Assembly (NCBI GenBank): GCA_012934845.2 | Contig: WNNJ02001811.1 | Coordinates: 1-64,000, forward strand | Origin: Pomphorhynchus laevis | Lineage: Eukaryota; Acanthocephala; Palaeacanthocephala; Echinorhynchida; Pomphorhynchidae | Length of the DNA stretch: 64,000 nt | Direction of reading: 5' to 3' | Part shown: positions 28,582-39,689 of the stretch, piece after piece | Position numbering within the stretch: the first letter of the stretch is position 1 | How the letters are laid out: each line of letters begins with the position of its first letter | Translations under genes and position numbers: made by a program | Notes under the pieces: model-generated | Told to the model about the DNA's origin: nothing | The model's database searches: none | The model's input: the letters and a program-made list of their open reading frames with translations, nothing else

Positions 28582-31560
28582 CTATTTGAATTCGTGTACT
28601 GAAAATTTGCAGCTGTGACAATCAGACCATTTTTCATGCGCAGTTAGTAGGTTAGTACGGCATGAACGTCCGATCCTAAAACCATGTTGAGATTCAACCA
28701 ATATGCGATCACTATCCAAATGATCCCTGATTCTACTAGCGATGATTCTTTCTAAAAGTTTGCAGAATACGCTGGTCAAGATAATGGGCCGAAAGTCCGC
28801 GCAAAAGCTAGCAGGATGCTTTTCGGGAATAGGCACCACAATTGCATACTTCCAACTGACAGGAATCCAAGATGTGTCCTAGCTGTATCTGAAGAAATCA
28901 AATCAGCTAACTGAGTCTACGTATTTAATATAATTATAAAATAAACAAAACATAGTTAAATCATTGCTCAGTACGTTCGCTAGGGATTTGACGAGGAAGG
29001 GGAGAATATTATCTGGTCCCCGAGATGTAAATGGATCAAGCTTCATAACCTCGTTCAACACCTCATCCACTCTGAGTGGACGAACACAACACCGATGAGC
29101 AACCGGAACATACTTCCAACTAAAGTCATGGAGTTTGTTAGAGGTCAAAGCGTGCACCAAGATACCCTTTGGGAAGCTTGCAGCTAGTTGACTACATCAA
29201 CACCTACTCAACAACGTTTATTAAAATAGGAGTATTGTGAGGCCCTGTTGAACAGCGACAGTCGCATAGAGAGTACACAGTGATCGCTATTACCAATTGA
29301 TGCGTCATAACGAACACCTGAAACGTCACCTAAACACTTAGTAAAGACCAAATCGAGTATAGAAGGCGTCCCTGTCACACAAGTGGTTTCTTTAATATGT
29401 TAACCTATTAGCATCTCAAGTAGCATAAAGTCACTCAGTACTTTCCCAATTCCGTGAATTGGTCGTGAATGACTATTTTTCCAGTCTATTTGGGGATGTT
29501 AAAGTCACCCAGGAGCAACATCAGAGGATACAAAGATAAACTCAGCAAATGTAGTTTGAGAGAGTCAAATCTTAATTCATAAGACAGAGTACGGTAAAGG
29601 ACACAGAATCGTATCTTTAACTATTTCCCAGTGTAAAAGAAAGAACCGATATCGTCGCGAAAAGCAGAGATATTCGATACCAGGAGACTATTTTGCACAT
29701 AGGTGACTACCGCACCTCCACAAATTATCACACGAGCGATCTGAACTATTAGAAAATAGTTAGGGATGGCAACACAATCATCCGAAATGTTAGAATGTAG
29801 CCATGTTTCGGTAATACAAAATACATCAAAAGTTTCAAAGCAACTATGAATTTAATTCAGAGAACCTAGCCAGGAGACTACGAACATTCGAATAACCGAC
29901 AAAAATGTTCGTATAATGGGAAAATGTGACACGGTCGGTGACGCTATCGAAGTCTACTAGTTTCTCTACACACGAACCATCACTACTAAAGAGGTCTGAC
30001 TCTACATAAGTAAGGGATGCCACCGGACAGTCGGACGCCACTTGATCACCCAAAAATTCCGGACACATAGGTTGCCCTCACCACTTTCCAGCCGTCGATG
30101 CAGCTCGTTGAAAGCATCGTGTCTTCTCAAACGATCAGCAGGAGATAAATCACGGAGTATATGAAAATCAGAGCGCGATTATCTAAATGCATGCTTGAGT
30201 AGGAAGTCAACATGACCTTTTGAGTCCAGAACAAATTTTAAAAGTCTCGGCCTATCTGAAAGTTTCTTGCCTAGACGAAAAACTCTTCGAACTTTAAGAC
30301 ACTTCGCAACATCCACATCGCTCTGGCAGAAAAATCTTAGAAAACGCCGCGAGAAGATGCACAATATCATCATCCAGTCTACTTTGGGGATTGTTACTGC
30401 GAGATTCGTCAACACCGCTCACAATAACGTTTAACTCTCTTCTGGAGTTAAATTGTGTAGAGCTAAATTGTTTAGAACAGTACCCTATTGACAGGTTACA
30501 GCTAGCAAGCTGATTTGGAGGAATCACTGCATGTTTATTATTCGGAAGGATAACTATTTGTCGTAGATTATCTACAGGCCTAACGATAATCTGACTAGCC
30601 TTTGTAAGATCCTTAACGCTCTCAATTAGCGGGGCTACTATAGAAGCAACACATAAACTGCAGCGGGGATGCAGTAACTGCGGGTAAGCACAAGGACGCC
30701 AACTACAATCACTACCAAGAGGAGAAGTTTGAGAACAATCACTGTCCGAGGAAGTGTTAACAGGAGTTGACAGATCAACAATCGCATGCTTGAGGGCGGA
30801 ACATTTATCATCTACAGCAAGACCGACGCCGCTCGAGTTCAATATATGAGGATGAACAATAGAATCCAAAACAGGAAGTTGTTTGAAGGAGTAATCCATC
30901 ACATTAGTCTCATGCAATGCATCCCTAACGAAGCATTGAGTTGAATTGTTATTGAAGGGTATGATTGAACGATCGTCCAGTTCTAACTCCGACTGCTGCG
31001 TGAGAGAATGATTGAGTACATGAATAGCATTATTGGTCCCCATCTCAGATGATTTTGGAGTGGCCGAAACATCATCAATCCCTGACGACGAGCTGCTTGA
31101 CTGTCTGAACGCTTCTGAACTCCTTTCTGGTTCGTTAGTACTTTGATCTTCCCCATCGTTGTGACTGTTTGAATATGCGTTCCTCTCCGAAGCATTTATT
31201 GATACTTGCTCGTCACAACATCCCTTATACAACAAGGAGAACAATTCGGAGGCACAGAACTCACAAACAAAATCCCTATACCGTAGAGATTTCGTCAGAC
31301 AAGTCGGAACGTTGACAGTTGTCCATATGTCGCTTCCAGATCTGCTGCAAGAGACCTCGCGTTTCTCATATCCAGAGGAGGGGTTTGCTAATTTTGAAGC
31401 AGTCTGATTGCAAGTACCGTTAATCTGCTAACTTGGTAAAACCTTATTTTCCTTTGTCTTCTTTGTCCTTACCATCGATTGTAATCGAATAATCGCTTCG
31501 CTCGTTGTAATCGAATAATTGTGTTTAAGCTTGTGTGTTCGTTGGGCTTGCTTGTAAGAA
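28582..31560 (-). mobile_element. CR1-like LINE copy b, 3'-truncated and decayed
   Basis: Minus-strand copy with ORF1 remnants (30179-31244, Ser-rich, ending in a KVRRVFRLGKKLSDRPRLL piece), endonuclease remnants (29844-30068 NVRSLLARFSELNS; 28903-29160 GPDNILPFLVKSL) and the start of RT (28582-28839, PIPEKHPASFCADFRPIILT, ESQHGFRIGRSC). It ends abruptly near 28582 before the catalytic region. ORF1 once began near 31475 with MVRTKKTKE. Its leader holds TGTAATCGAATAAT twice. Many frame breaks; an old copy. Confidence 0.75.
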
Positions 31561-31854
31561 TTTATAATAACTGTATGTATATTATATTGTATGTATATTA
31601 TTTTTTATGTATATTATTTCTCAAACTCTTTTTAAAGTCACTTTTTTATTGTTGATGGATGCCTCTATCTAGGAACATGTTATATACGTGTATATCTTCA
31701 TCAATGTGTAGATGTTTCGTACTACAATATCTAGACGACCTCAAAATTGTATTCAGAGCGGTGAAAAAAATGTAGTTTACTTTAATAAACTTAAATTTAA
31801 AACTTAAATGTCAACTAAAAAAAAGTTTGAGATAAAATAACATACAAACAAAAA
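31561..31854. other. Spacer between two CR1-like LINEs
   Basis: AT-rich with a short GTATATTAT repeat at about 31577-31615. No gene is visible. Confidence 0.4.
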
Positions 31855-31927
31855 ATTTAAACAGCTTAAACACACACAAATTACAACTATTGGTTCCAAT
31901 TATACCGAAGAACCAATATCAAACATC

Positions 31928-33163
31928 ATGGTCAAACAGAGGAAGACTACAAAGCGAGCTATTGCAACAAAGTTTGTGGATCATCAGATTCAATGTTCTA
32001 GTGAAGATTGTAGTGTGTGGACAAGTGTATCGTTTCCGGAGGAAAAGAAATCTGCGCTATCGAATAAATCATTTTACTGTGGGTACTGCTGCGCATCTTT
32101 GCTAATTCATTTGAAGGGCCATTGTGACGAGAAAATATCTACAAATGCTTCGGAAAGGAACACATATTCAAAAAGTTGCATCGATCGGGAAGTACAAAGT
32201 TCTGGCGAATCAGATACCTATAAAGATATACCCATTCAAGAGTTTCACGTTCAGAACACTAAAAATACAAATAGCGAAATACCAAGTTCATCCCGTATCT
32301 GGAAAAAAGGTCATCCAAATTCACGCGTGATGCAAACGTTGAGTAAGAAATTTGAAGGCAATAGTGCGTCGTCAATATCGGTTGTTAGTGGTGAGCCGTC
32401 GGTGTCGCTGGACAATGATGCTTTGAAGGTATCGGACAATTACGAAGTATCGTCTATATCGGTGATTAATGATTATCGCAATGAAATCGGTATAACTGGA
32501 GTCACCGATGAACGAGCTTCACACAATGATACAGACGTCGATATAGATAATGTTCACTCAGCTTTCAAGTGTATTTGTTCAAATGAGATGGAACAAGGGC
32601 GAGACGCAAGAAGCAAACCGGATGAGGGTGGTGACGGCAGCGATTCTTTCAGCAAAAAAACGTATTTTGATAATAAAAGTCACACAGATCGCAATCATAC
32701 ATTAAATAGGGGCTGTAACATACTTATTTGGGGTTTAGATGAGTCATCAGCCTCAAGTGCACAGGAGCGGCTTGATGATGATATTGCCGGTTTACGTGTG
32801 TTCTTTTCTAATTTGCTCGAAAAAGGTGAGGAAGAGGTCGCATCGTCTATTTTAGTAAGGCAGCTCTATAGGTTGGGTAAGAAAAACGATAGATCACGAT
32901 TGCTAAAGGTTGTGTTAGGATCGGCAGAGCAAGCAAAGTGTCTTTTAGACCGTGGTTATCGACTTAAAGGTAACAAAATACGAATTTTACGTGATCTTTC
33001 TCTCGAAGACAGGCAAAAATTGAAGGATATCAAGGCGGAACTTCATTACAGGCTGCAAAACGGTGAATCGAATCTGTGCATTCGAAATTTTCGGGTTGTG
33101 AGGTGGCGTCCTGCAGTTCGATGGAGATCGATCAATCTTTCTCTAGACCTTACAACGCCATGA
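31928..33163 (+). CDS. CR1-like LINE ORF1 protein
   Basis: 411 residues from ATG. The N-terminus has a C4 zinc motif (C23, C28, W31, C51, C54: CSSEDCSVW ... FYCGYC). PHD-like zinc motifs are known in ORF1 proteins of CR1-like elements, and this may be one. Residues 60-260 are polar and low in complexity. The C-terminal 150 residues (RGCNILIWGLDESS, RLDDDIAGLRVFF, QLYRLGKKNDRSRLLKVVLG, GNKIRILRDLS, VRWRPAVRWRSI) form a basic, probably RNA-binding domain of RRM-like layout. It likely coats the element RNA. The stop lies 43 nt past the ORF2 ATG. Confidence 0.8.
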   Translation: MVKQRKTTKRAIATKFVDHQIQCSSEDCSVWTSVSFPEEKKSALSNKSFYCGYCCASLLIHLKGHCDEKISTNASERNTYSKSCIDREVQSSGESDTYKDIPIQEFHVQNTKNTNSEIPSSSRIWKKGHPNSRVMQTLSKKFEGNSASSISVVSGEPSVSLDNDALKVSDNYEVSSISVINDYRNEIGITGVTDERASHNDTDVDIDNVHSAFKCICSNEMEQGRDARSKPDEGGDGSDSFSKKTYFDNKSHTDRNHTLNRGCNILIWGLDESSASSAQERLDDDIAGLRVFFSNLLEKGEEEVASSILVRQLYRLGKKNDRSRLLKVVLGSAEQAKCLLDRGYRLKGNKIRILRDLSLEDRQKLKDIKAELHYRLQNGESNLCIRNFRVVRWRPAVRWRSINLSLDLTTP

Positions 33164-36042
33164 TTGGACATCTAGTGGATATATGTTTGGAAAGGAAGTT
33201 GCCATCTAATTGTTCAGAGAGAATATGTAATAATGAATGTCCTCTGGTGGTAGGTTACTCCAATATCAGAAGCTTACCTGCTCAATTGTCTGAAGTGCAG
33301 CAGTTTATATCTTTTAAAGATTTTGACGTGTTTTGCATTTCTGAGTCATGGCTTCATTATCAAATTAATGATGACCTTATGGCTATCTCTGGGTATCGAC
33401 TTTTGAGAGCAGATAGAGTTGCAGGTCGTCGTGGCGGGGGTGTTGCTGCTTATATTAAAAACACCTTATCAATTACGAAGATTACTGAATTGTGCGATGA
33501 TCACTATTCATTCGAGTTATTGTCATTCTGCGTCAATGATACTCATTGTTCAATAGATATTTGCGTCGTATACAGATCACCCTCAGTTCATACACAGTTA
33601 GATCTTCTGAAAAATCAGTTAAGATCATTCTGCTCCTCAAATTATTTCTTCCTTATTGGGGATTTTAATCTTCCTCAAGTTAACTGGATTAGTAACAACC
33701 GGTATTACTATAATGTCGAAAACTGCGAGCTTGCTGAATTCTTGCTGGCAGAGCTTCTCCTGATCCAACATATTAATCAGCCAACATGTATATCGTCTCA
33801 ACCAGAGACAATATTAGATCTTGGGTTTACCAAGCGCATTGAAGATGTAATCAGAGTTGATTTCGAGTCTCCTTTAGGAACCAGTGACCATTGTGTGATT
33901 TCAGTACAGATTGCTCACACTTTACAACGACGATCTAAGTGCAGTGGCATCGGAAGGCGTAATTGGAATCGAGTAAATGTGGAAGATCTCCAACTCTATA
34001 GTCATCAGCTGAACTTCGGATCTGCTGATCTTCCAATTGATGATCATTTATCGTTAGTGACCAGTAACCTCATAACCATTTCGGATACGTTTGCACCAAT
34101 AAGAAATAGGGCTTACAAGACGACAACGCCATTGTGGTTCGACAATGAGTTGGAGACTACGATAAAGGAAAGAAATCGATTATGGCGAATCTCTCAACGT
34201 AACACTGTTACGCACCGTGAGTACAAAACTCTTCGCAATCTATGCAACCAACTAAAACGCTCAAAAAGAAAAACATTTGAAGAGGGTATTGCTTCTGACA
34301 TTAACAGGTCACCTAAACGTTTTTGGGCATACGTTAGACATCGTCGAATCCTACCTTCTACGATTAATTGTGTACGTTTAGAAAGTGGTGATGTAGTTGA
34401 CAAGGAGGCTATTGTGGAAGCTCTTGCAAGCAGTTTTGTAGTATCTCCATCCTCGCAATCGAATATTGACCAGATACAGTACCCGCCCAACTTACAATCT
34501 AACTTACCAATATCTCCTATTAATGTCATTGAAGTTCAGTCTGAACTCCATAAATTAAATAGTTTTGGCTCTGCAGGACCAGATGGTGTATCCCCTTTTC
34601 TTTTGCGTACTCTGTCGCACATTATTGCTCCAAGCCTTACGTCTCTATTTCATCGAAGCTTACAGTATTCGTGGATTCCTGATGATTGGAAAAGGGCAAT
34701 TGTTGTACCTATTCCAAAGAAACAGTTGGCACTAACTTGTTCAGATTTTAGACCAATTAGTCTTACCAGTGTTATTTCTAAAATTATGGAGAGACTCATT
34801 GCGAAGAGAATACGTGAACATCTAAATTTATATCAAATTCTTGATGATTCTCAGCACGGCTTCCGACCTGGTCGCTCGTGCCTAACTAATCTGTTGAATG
34901 CTCGCGAACATTGGGTAGCTGCTCTTAGTTCGGGTCTTACAGTTGATATAATATTTCTTGATTTCTCTAAGGCCTTTGATAGAGTTCCACATGCTGGTTT
35001 AGATTCACTACTACGTCATTACGGTGTACCTACGACAATTTGCAACTGGATTAAGACATTTCTCGAGGATCGATCATTCGTTGTGCGATTAGATGAAGTT
35101 TTGTCAACAGCTCGACGTGTTCATTCGGGTGTTCCTCAGGGCACGGTCCTAGGTCCACTTCTCTTTATCATCTTTTTGAATGACCTACTCCTAAGGTTAA
35201 AGTGTCCTCACCTGGCATTTGCTGACGATGTTAAAATATGGGCAACAACCCAAAACGAGGCGGATTGTGAATTTTTACAATGTGACCTTAACCGTATCGG
35301 GACTTGGTGTAATAGCACTGGCTTGATACTCAACGCGACAAAATGTGTATGGATCAGATTGGGTAGAGATAAAACTCATTTCGATTACAAAATAAATGGA
35401 CACTCAATCAAGCGAGTCTCAGAACATCCCGACCTGGGAGTGATAATTCACGAATCGCTAAAGACAAGAGCAAATAGTGATCACGCGCGGTTAAAAGCGA
35501 TACGTGCCTTATACTGCATAAAAATGACTTTTGCAAAATTATCGCCGCAAATCTTCGCCAAACTTTATTGTGCCCTAGTAAGACCACATCTTGAGTATTG
35601 TGTACAGGCAACCTTTCCAACGACCAGGAGTGAGTTGAATAACTTGGAAAGTGTAATGAGACGAGCTTCTCGGATGTGTTGTCAAGGAAGCTTTATTTCA
35701 AGATTAAGATGTTTGAACGTTTTATCAGTGAGGTATCGGTATCTTTTTCTTGATCTGATTACACTTTGGAAAATTGTACATTCAGCTGATGGCTTTCCTT
35801 TGGGTGTAGTTAGATTTCGAGATAATTCGAGATTGCGAGGCCATTGTAAGATGCTTTTTAAAAAATTACCGGGTAAGCTGCGAAAATTTTACAGACTGTC
35901 TGAACGGGCAGTAGATGTTTGGAATAGTTTGCCTGAACCTATCGCTGCCATCACCAATTTCCTCGCTTTCAAAAACAGGGTTCGACGTTGGATATACGTC
36001 CAGGCTGATTTGTCACCTTTTCTAACCTACCCATTTGGTTGA
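33121..36042 (+). CDS. CR1-like LINE ORF2: endonuclease-reverse transcriptase
   Basis: 973 residues from the ATG at 33121; the frame is open further up, but this start matches other copies. The endonuclease domain shows GYSNIRSL, FCISESWLH, GGGVAAYIKN, IGDFNLPQVNW (about 180) and SDHCVISV (about 255). RT shows PIPKKQLALTCSDFRPISLT, DSQHGFRPGRSCLTNLL, LDFSKAFDRVPH, GVPQGTVLGPLLFIIFLNDL and catalytic FADD (about 700-703). The C-terminus has ARLYCALVRP-type (AKLYCALVRPHLEYC) and FLDLITLWKIVH motifs of the CR1 group. All catalytic residues I can judge are present and there is no stop. It would nick the target and copy its own RNA there. Confidence 0.85.
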   Translation: MEIDQSFSRPYNAMIGHLVDICLERKLPSNCSERICNNECPLVVGYSNIRSLPAQLSEVQQFISFKDFDVFCISESWLHYQINDDLMAISGYRLLRADRVAGRRGGGVAAYIKNTLSITKITELCDDHYSFELLSFCVNDTHCSIDICVVYRSPSVHTQLDLLKNQLRSFCSSNYFFLIGDFNLPQVNWISNNRYYYNVENCELAEFLLAELLLIQHINQPTCISSQPETILDLGFTKRIEDVIRVDFESPLGTSDHCVISVQIAHTLQRRSKCSGIGRRNWNRVNVEDLQLYSHQLNFGSADLPIDDHLSLVTSNLITISDTFAPIRNRAYKTTTPLWFDNELETTIKERNRLWRISQRNTVTHREYKTLRNLCNQLKRSKRKTFEEGIASDINRSPKRFWAYVRHRRILPSTINCVRLESGDVVDKEAIVEALASSFVVSPSSQSNIDQIQYPPNLQSNLPISPINVIEVQSELHKLNSFGSAGPDGVSPFLLRTLSHIIAPSLTSLFHRSLQYSWIPDDWKRAIVVPIPKKQLALTCSDFRPISLTSVISKIMERLIAKRIREHLNLYQILDDSQHGFRPGRSCLTNLLNAREHWVAALSSGLTVDIIFLDFSKAFDRVPHAGLDSLLRHYGVPTTICNWIKTFLEDRSFVVRLDEVLSTARRVHSGVPQGTVLGPLLFIIFLNDLLLRLKCPHLAFADDVKIWATTQNEADCEFLQCDLNRIGTWCNSTGLILNATKCVWIRLGRDKTHFDYKINGHSIKRVSEHPDLGVIIHESLKTRANSDHARLKAIRALYCIKMTFAKLSPQIFAKLYCALVRPHLEYCVQATFPTTRSELNNLESVMRRASRMCCQGSFISRLRCLNVLSVRYRYLFLDLITLWKIVHSADGFPLGVVRFRDNSRLRGHCKMLFKKLPGKLRKFYRLSERAVDVWNSLPEPIAAITNFLAFKNRVRRWIYVQADLSPFLTYPFG

Positions 36043-36118
36043 TCTTTTTTCTGTATTGTGTGATCGGCTTAAAGCCTTATGGCTAAGTCTGAACTTGATA
36101 ATAATAATAATTATTAAA

Positions 36119-36458
36119 GATGGTAACAGTTCGTTACTGAAAATTTGTAGCAATGACAATTATCTTTTAAATAAAATTCTAAAAAACATCCTTTGTGCTC
36201 TTTATTATGTGAATTCTTATTCACCCATCGATCGTGACGGTAGCGGGATCAAATAAAATATATATAAGGGATATAAATCATATAAGTGATAACTTTTTTC
36301 TAAAAAATTAAATATCTCATTAATATATCGTTACAAGCTAATGCTATTTTCAATGCTATGAAGCATTGGCAATGATTAATTACATTTTTTGAATTTAATT
36401 TAAAATATAATTGTCATTGCTGCAAATTTTCAGTAACGAACTGTTACTATCTTCAGGC
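36119..36458. repeat. Inverted repeat pair next to the CR1-like LINE tail
   Basis: 36119-36165 (GATGGTAACAGTTCGTTACT then GAAAATTTGTAGCAATGACA) and 36413-36458 are inverse complements with a few mismatches, about 250 bp apart. The inner part is AT-rich and non-coding. A third related copy (TACTGAAAATTTGCAGCTGT) lies at about 28599. This looks like a small non-autonomous element with terminal inverted repeats. Confidence 0.65.
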
Positions 36459-36936
36459 TGCTTCAACAGACTGAAGATGTTAACTTTAGCCTGAATATGG
36501 CAATTGGAATGGGAGTTTTCTCAAAAAAGATTGACTACTTATTGACTATATTTTTGATTAATTATTTTTACTAACATTTCACAAGAATGAAATCTATGAG
36601 CGTTCGCTTGTATTCGTATATACGAATAAAGTATGAAGGATCTCTACATGCGGATAATACGGGACTTTTGTATTTAGATTTTACGTATAACGTTTTGTAT
36701 ATATTTATGAATACCATCCTCACTCATGTGCATATTAAAGATCTAAAGTCGTTCACTAAAAGTATAATTAAATGGAAACCCATCTTTGACTATCACATCA
36801 AGATCCTCACTTTCGAGATACATTATCGACACTATTAATGAAACGATGTAACTCTTTTAAGATTAAATTGTCAATGTCGATTTAATAATCAAATCAAAAA
36901 CATTTACGAGAACAATATTATTGAATATAAAATATC
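36459..36936. other. Spacer, no supported gene
   Basis: Contains GCTTCAACAGACTGAAGATG and nearby short inverted repeats. An 83-codon frame (36587-36838) has no motif I recognise and no support. Confidence 0.35.
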
Positions 36937-37161
36937 TTTAGCTTACAGAGCAGAAAATAACAACTGAATTATATTTATTTTGTATTTTTGTGAGCTAGTA
37001 AATACGACTGTTTAAACCTGAATTTTCCAATAAGAGATGCTCGCACTCCCTGAACGTGCAAAATAACCTTTTCGCGAGACCCTAAATTTGACAATTTCAG
37101 AAATATAATAAATTATAATTAAATATTCAAATTTGTTTCTCTTATGACTAAATCCAAATAA
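36937..37161. repeat. Direct repeat, left copy (about 225 bp)
   Basis: Matches 37990-38216 in the same orientation at high identity. Shared landmarks are ACAGAGCAGAAAATAA, GCTCGCACTCCCTGAACGTG, CAAAATAACCTTTT and TTTGACAATTTCAGAAATAT. The two copies flank LINE copy G. Confidence 0.8.
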
Positions 37162-37189
37162 ATGTTAACATCTTCAGACTGTCATTTAA

Positions 37190-37920
37190 ATCATGTTTTT
37201 GATGTTATACCATCAACTGCCGGATTTATGGATAATAGATCTAGTGTTATGAGGGCCGAGGAAAAAACCGTGTGTGGTGTTGATAGGTGCTATCGGATAA
37301 GACACATAGGGAAGATGGAGCGCCATCGAATTTTGGGGCGGGTATGGACACTTGAAAATTTTCGTCGATGTTTCGTTTGAAGAGGGATGTTTCGCCGTTT
37401 TTCAATACAGCGTTTTTCGATGTGGGCAGAAGAGAGTTGAGCGATTTTGGAGTTGGTGCGATGGGGGAAGATGCGAGTGGCTGAAGAGAACATTAGCTCG
37501 CGGTTATGAGTAAAAAGATAGTGAGGTTAATGGAGTTGATTTTGATTGATGGATGTAGTTATTGAGAAACGAGACAGGCGGGACGGAAATGGGTTGTCAG
37601 GGAATGAAGATGACACGGGATGGAATGTGTTTATGGTGACAAAATCAGTGGGTGGGGAAAGGACATCGGAAACGACTAAGGCAATTTGAGTGTGCGTGTA
37701 GGATGTTGATATGTGCTTATTGGTGAAGTTGCGTATTAGTTTGTTGGCACAAAAGTCACATACAATGTCTTCTTTAGATTTAATGTTGCAGCATGCGATT
37801 GTGTTTCAGACGCTGCAGTCGTGTTTCGAACACTGTACTGTAGTTGAATACAGTTGATGTTGGTCGTAGCTGCCTTCTTACGTCCTCCCATTGACGACCT
37901 TGTGTGTTTAAGCTGTTAAA
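37190..37920 (-). mobile_element. L2-like LINE copy G, 5' end fragment
   Basis: Minus-strand fragment from the LINE 5' end into the start of ORF2. ORF1 starts near 37892 (MGGRKKAATTN). A zinc-motif remnant encodes IVCDFCANKLI near 37750. The ORF1 C-terminus (37290-37493, IEKRCIEKRRNIPLQ, RPKIRWRSI) overlaps the ORF2 ATG near 37324. Several frame breaks. The 3' part is absent. Confidence 0.65.
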
Positions 37921-37989
37921 TTTGCTACTTCAACTGATTTAATTGATTGTAATTAGACTGAACAATTATAACTTTTTCTTTTAAAAGAT

Positions 37990-38216
37990 CTCTGAGTTAC
38001 AGAGCAGAAAATAAAAACAGAATTATTTTTATTTTTGTATTTTTGTGATCTAGTAAATACGAATATTTAAACCTGGATTTTCCAATCAGGAATGCTCGCA
38101 CTCCCTGAACGTGCAAAATAACCTTTTGCGATACCCTAAATTTGACAATTTCAGAAATATAATAAATTATAATTAAGTATTTAAATTTGTTTTTTTATGA
38201 CTTAATCTAATCAAGT
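37990..38216. repeat. Direct repeat, right copy (about 225 bp)
   Basis: Second copy of the repeat at 36937-37161, differing by scattered substitutions and small indels. Confidence 0.8.
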
Positions 38217-39689
38217 GCCATTTATAAAAGACAGTACAATACTTATACTGTGTAAGAATTATACTAGTAAATCACTGGTTTACACCATTCGAATAATTAA
38301 ACGCATCATTCAGATAACACTGTATAACACAATACTCAATTTCATCCTACTGACGATAACAGTTGGGGATAGGAACGTTACGGAGTGATATATTATACTG
38401 ATGAAGCATATTATCTCAAAATGTGTATGACCCTGCAAAAAGATAGGGTGAGGAAATCAATAGTTGTCAGAAGTGATTGTTTGTAGTCGGATTAGTGAAT
38501 AAGCTTAAAGAGACAACTTATTGTCATAGCCGAATTTAAAAAAGAATTTACCCATGAAGGACGCAATGAGGAGTCGTGTTTTTCCATATTTATGACAATT
38601 TCATTTTAATCATTTTTGCAGTGACCCATACAATTAAGCTATGATTTTGTACGCAGTTAAAATATTTATAATAATTTATTGTTGTTTGCTTTCTAGACAT
38701 TCGTAAACTCATTATTTCATTATAGCATATTTCAGCTATTAAAATTTTAGCCTGATATTGATTAAGTGTTTACTAATTCTATTACAATTGCATGGCTGCG
38801 ACTATATTTCCGGGATGACAAATAAATCTATCAGTCGAATGCCTATCTTGGATCAGGATTTTAATATTATTCTAATATTATTTAAATTTTAATATTATCC
38901 CCACATGGCTTAGTTCGATTTCTTCCGTGTATTCTCTGTTATGCTGGCAATACACGATATTGATAAAAATAGTCACCGTCTGTACTATGTGTTCTTTTTA
39001 ATATTTGTGTTCAATATACATTCAATTTTCTGATATTTTCGTGTGACATCCTGATCGGACACGTAGTTAGTCCATTTTTATCGATCACGCCACGCGAAAC
39101 GAACTCTTCGAAACCCATATTTCGGAGTGGTATCGTAGTGTACGACAAATCGATGGTCTCGTATCGTGTACTTTATATGCTTTTCATTAAAACCTTATTT
39201 GAAATGTTTAAGACCTGATTTGAAAACCTTAACACAGAATGCATCATTAGTAGTTATGCTAATGATGTAGTTATATGTTAATGCATCATTAGTAGTTATG
39301 TACAAACCTTTATTAACTGTTAATAAAGCATTGAATGTTAAATTCAAATTCTAAAAGTAAACCATTATATATCTATCAAAATATATTTGCTTGTGATTTA
39401 TTAAATATATATTTACCTAAAATATATTATCAATAATATCAAAATAATATATCTCTTAATTCTAAATCATTTATGTTTATTTATACATTTCCGTAAATTT
39501 AATTTTCACATAAATTTTACCTTGACAAATTATACAACTAATCGTATGGCTAGTGTAACCATTTAATAAAAACACCCTTAACTTAACTTTTAAATAATTT
39601 ACATTTTTTATTATTTCTCTAATTTTAAATAATCGATTCCTATTTTCGTATTATAATTTATTTAGTTATAATTTATTTATATATTATTT
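38217..39689. other. Spacer, no gene recognised
   Basis: 1.5 kb without a long open frame or recognisable element. Less AT-rich patches (38430-38600, 39040-39180) could be old coding remnants, but I could not identify them. A short duplication of GCATCATTAGTAGTTATG lies at about 39240 and 39283. Confidence 0.4.

Larger units (their letters stand above)
31855..36117 (+). mobile_element. CR1-like LINE copy a, apparently intact
   Basis: About 4.26 kb with both ORFs open. The leader begins near 31863 with a sequence like AGCTTAAACACACACAAATT, also seen at the 5' ends of copy b and copy G. The 3' UTR (36043-36117) holds a possible stem AAGCC/GGCT and ends in a short (ATA)n run. The exact 5' boundary is uncertain and I found no clear target-site duplication. 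Of all the elements here it is the best candidate for recent activity. Confidence 0.85.

Noticed and set aside
36587-36838. 83-codon open frame
   Set aside because: No signal, motif or relative recognised; within chance expectation for AT-rich DNA.
36937-38216. Direct repeats as LTRs
   Set aside because: No primer-binding site, polypurine tract, gag-pol or TG..CA ends; the interior is a LINE fragment of unrelated type.
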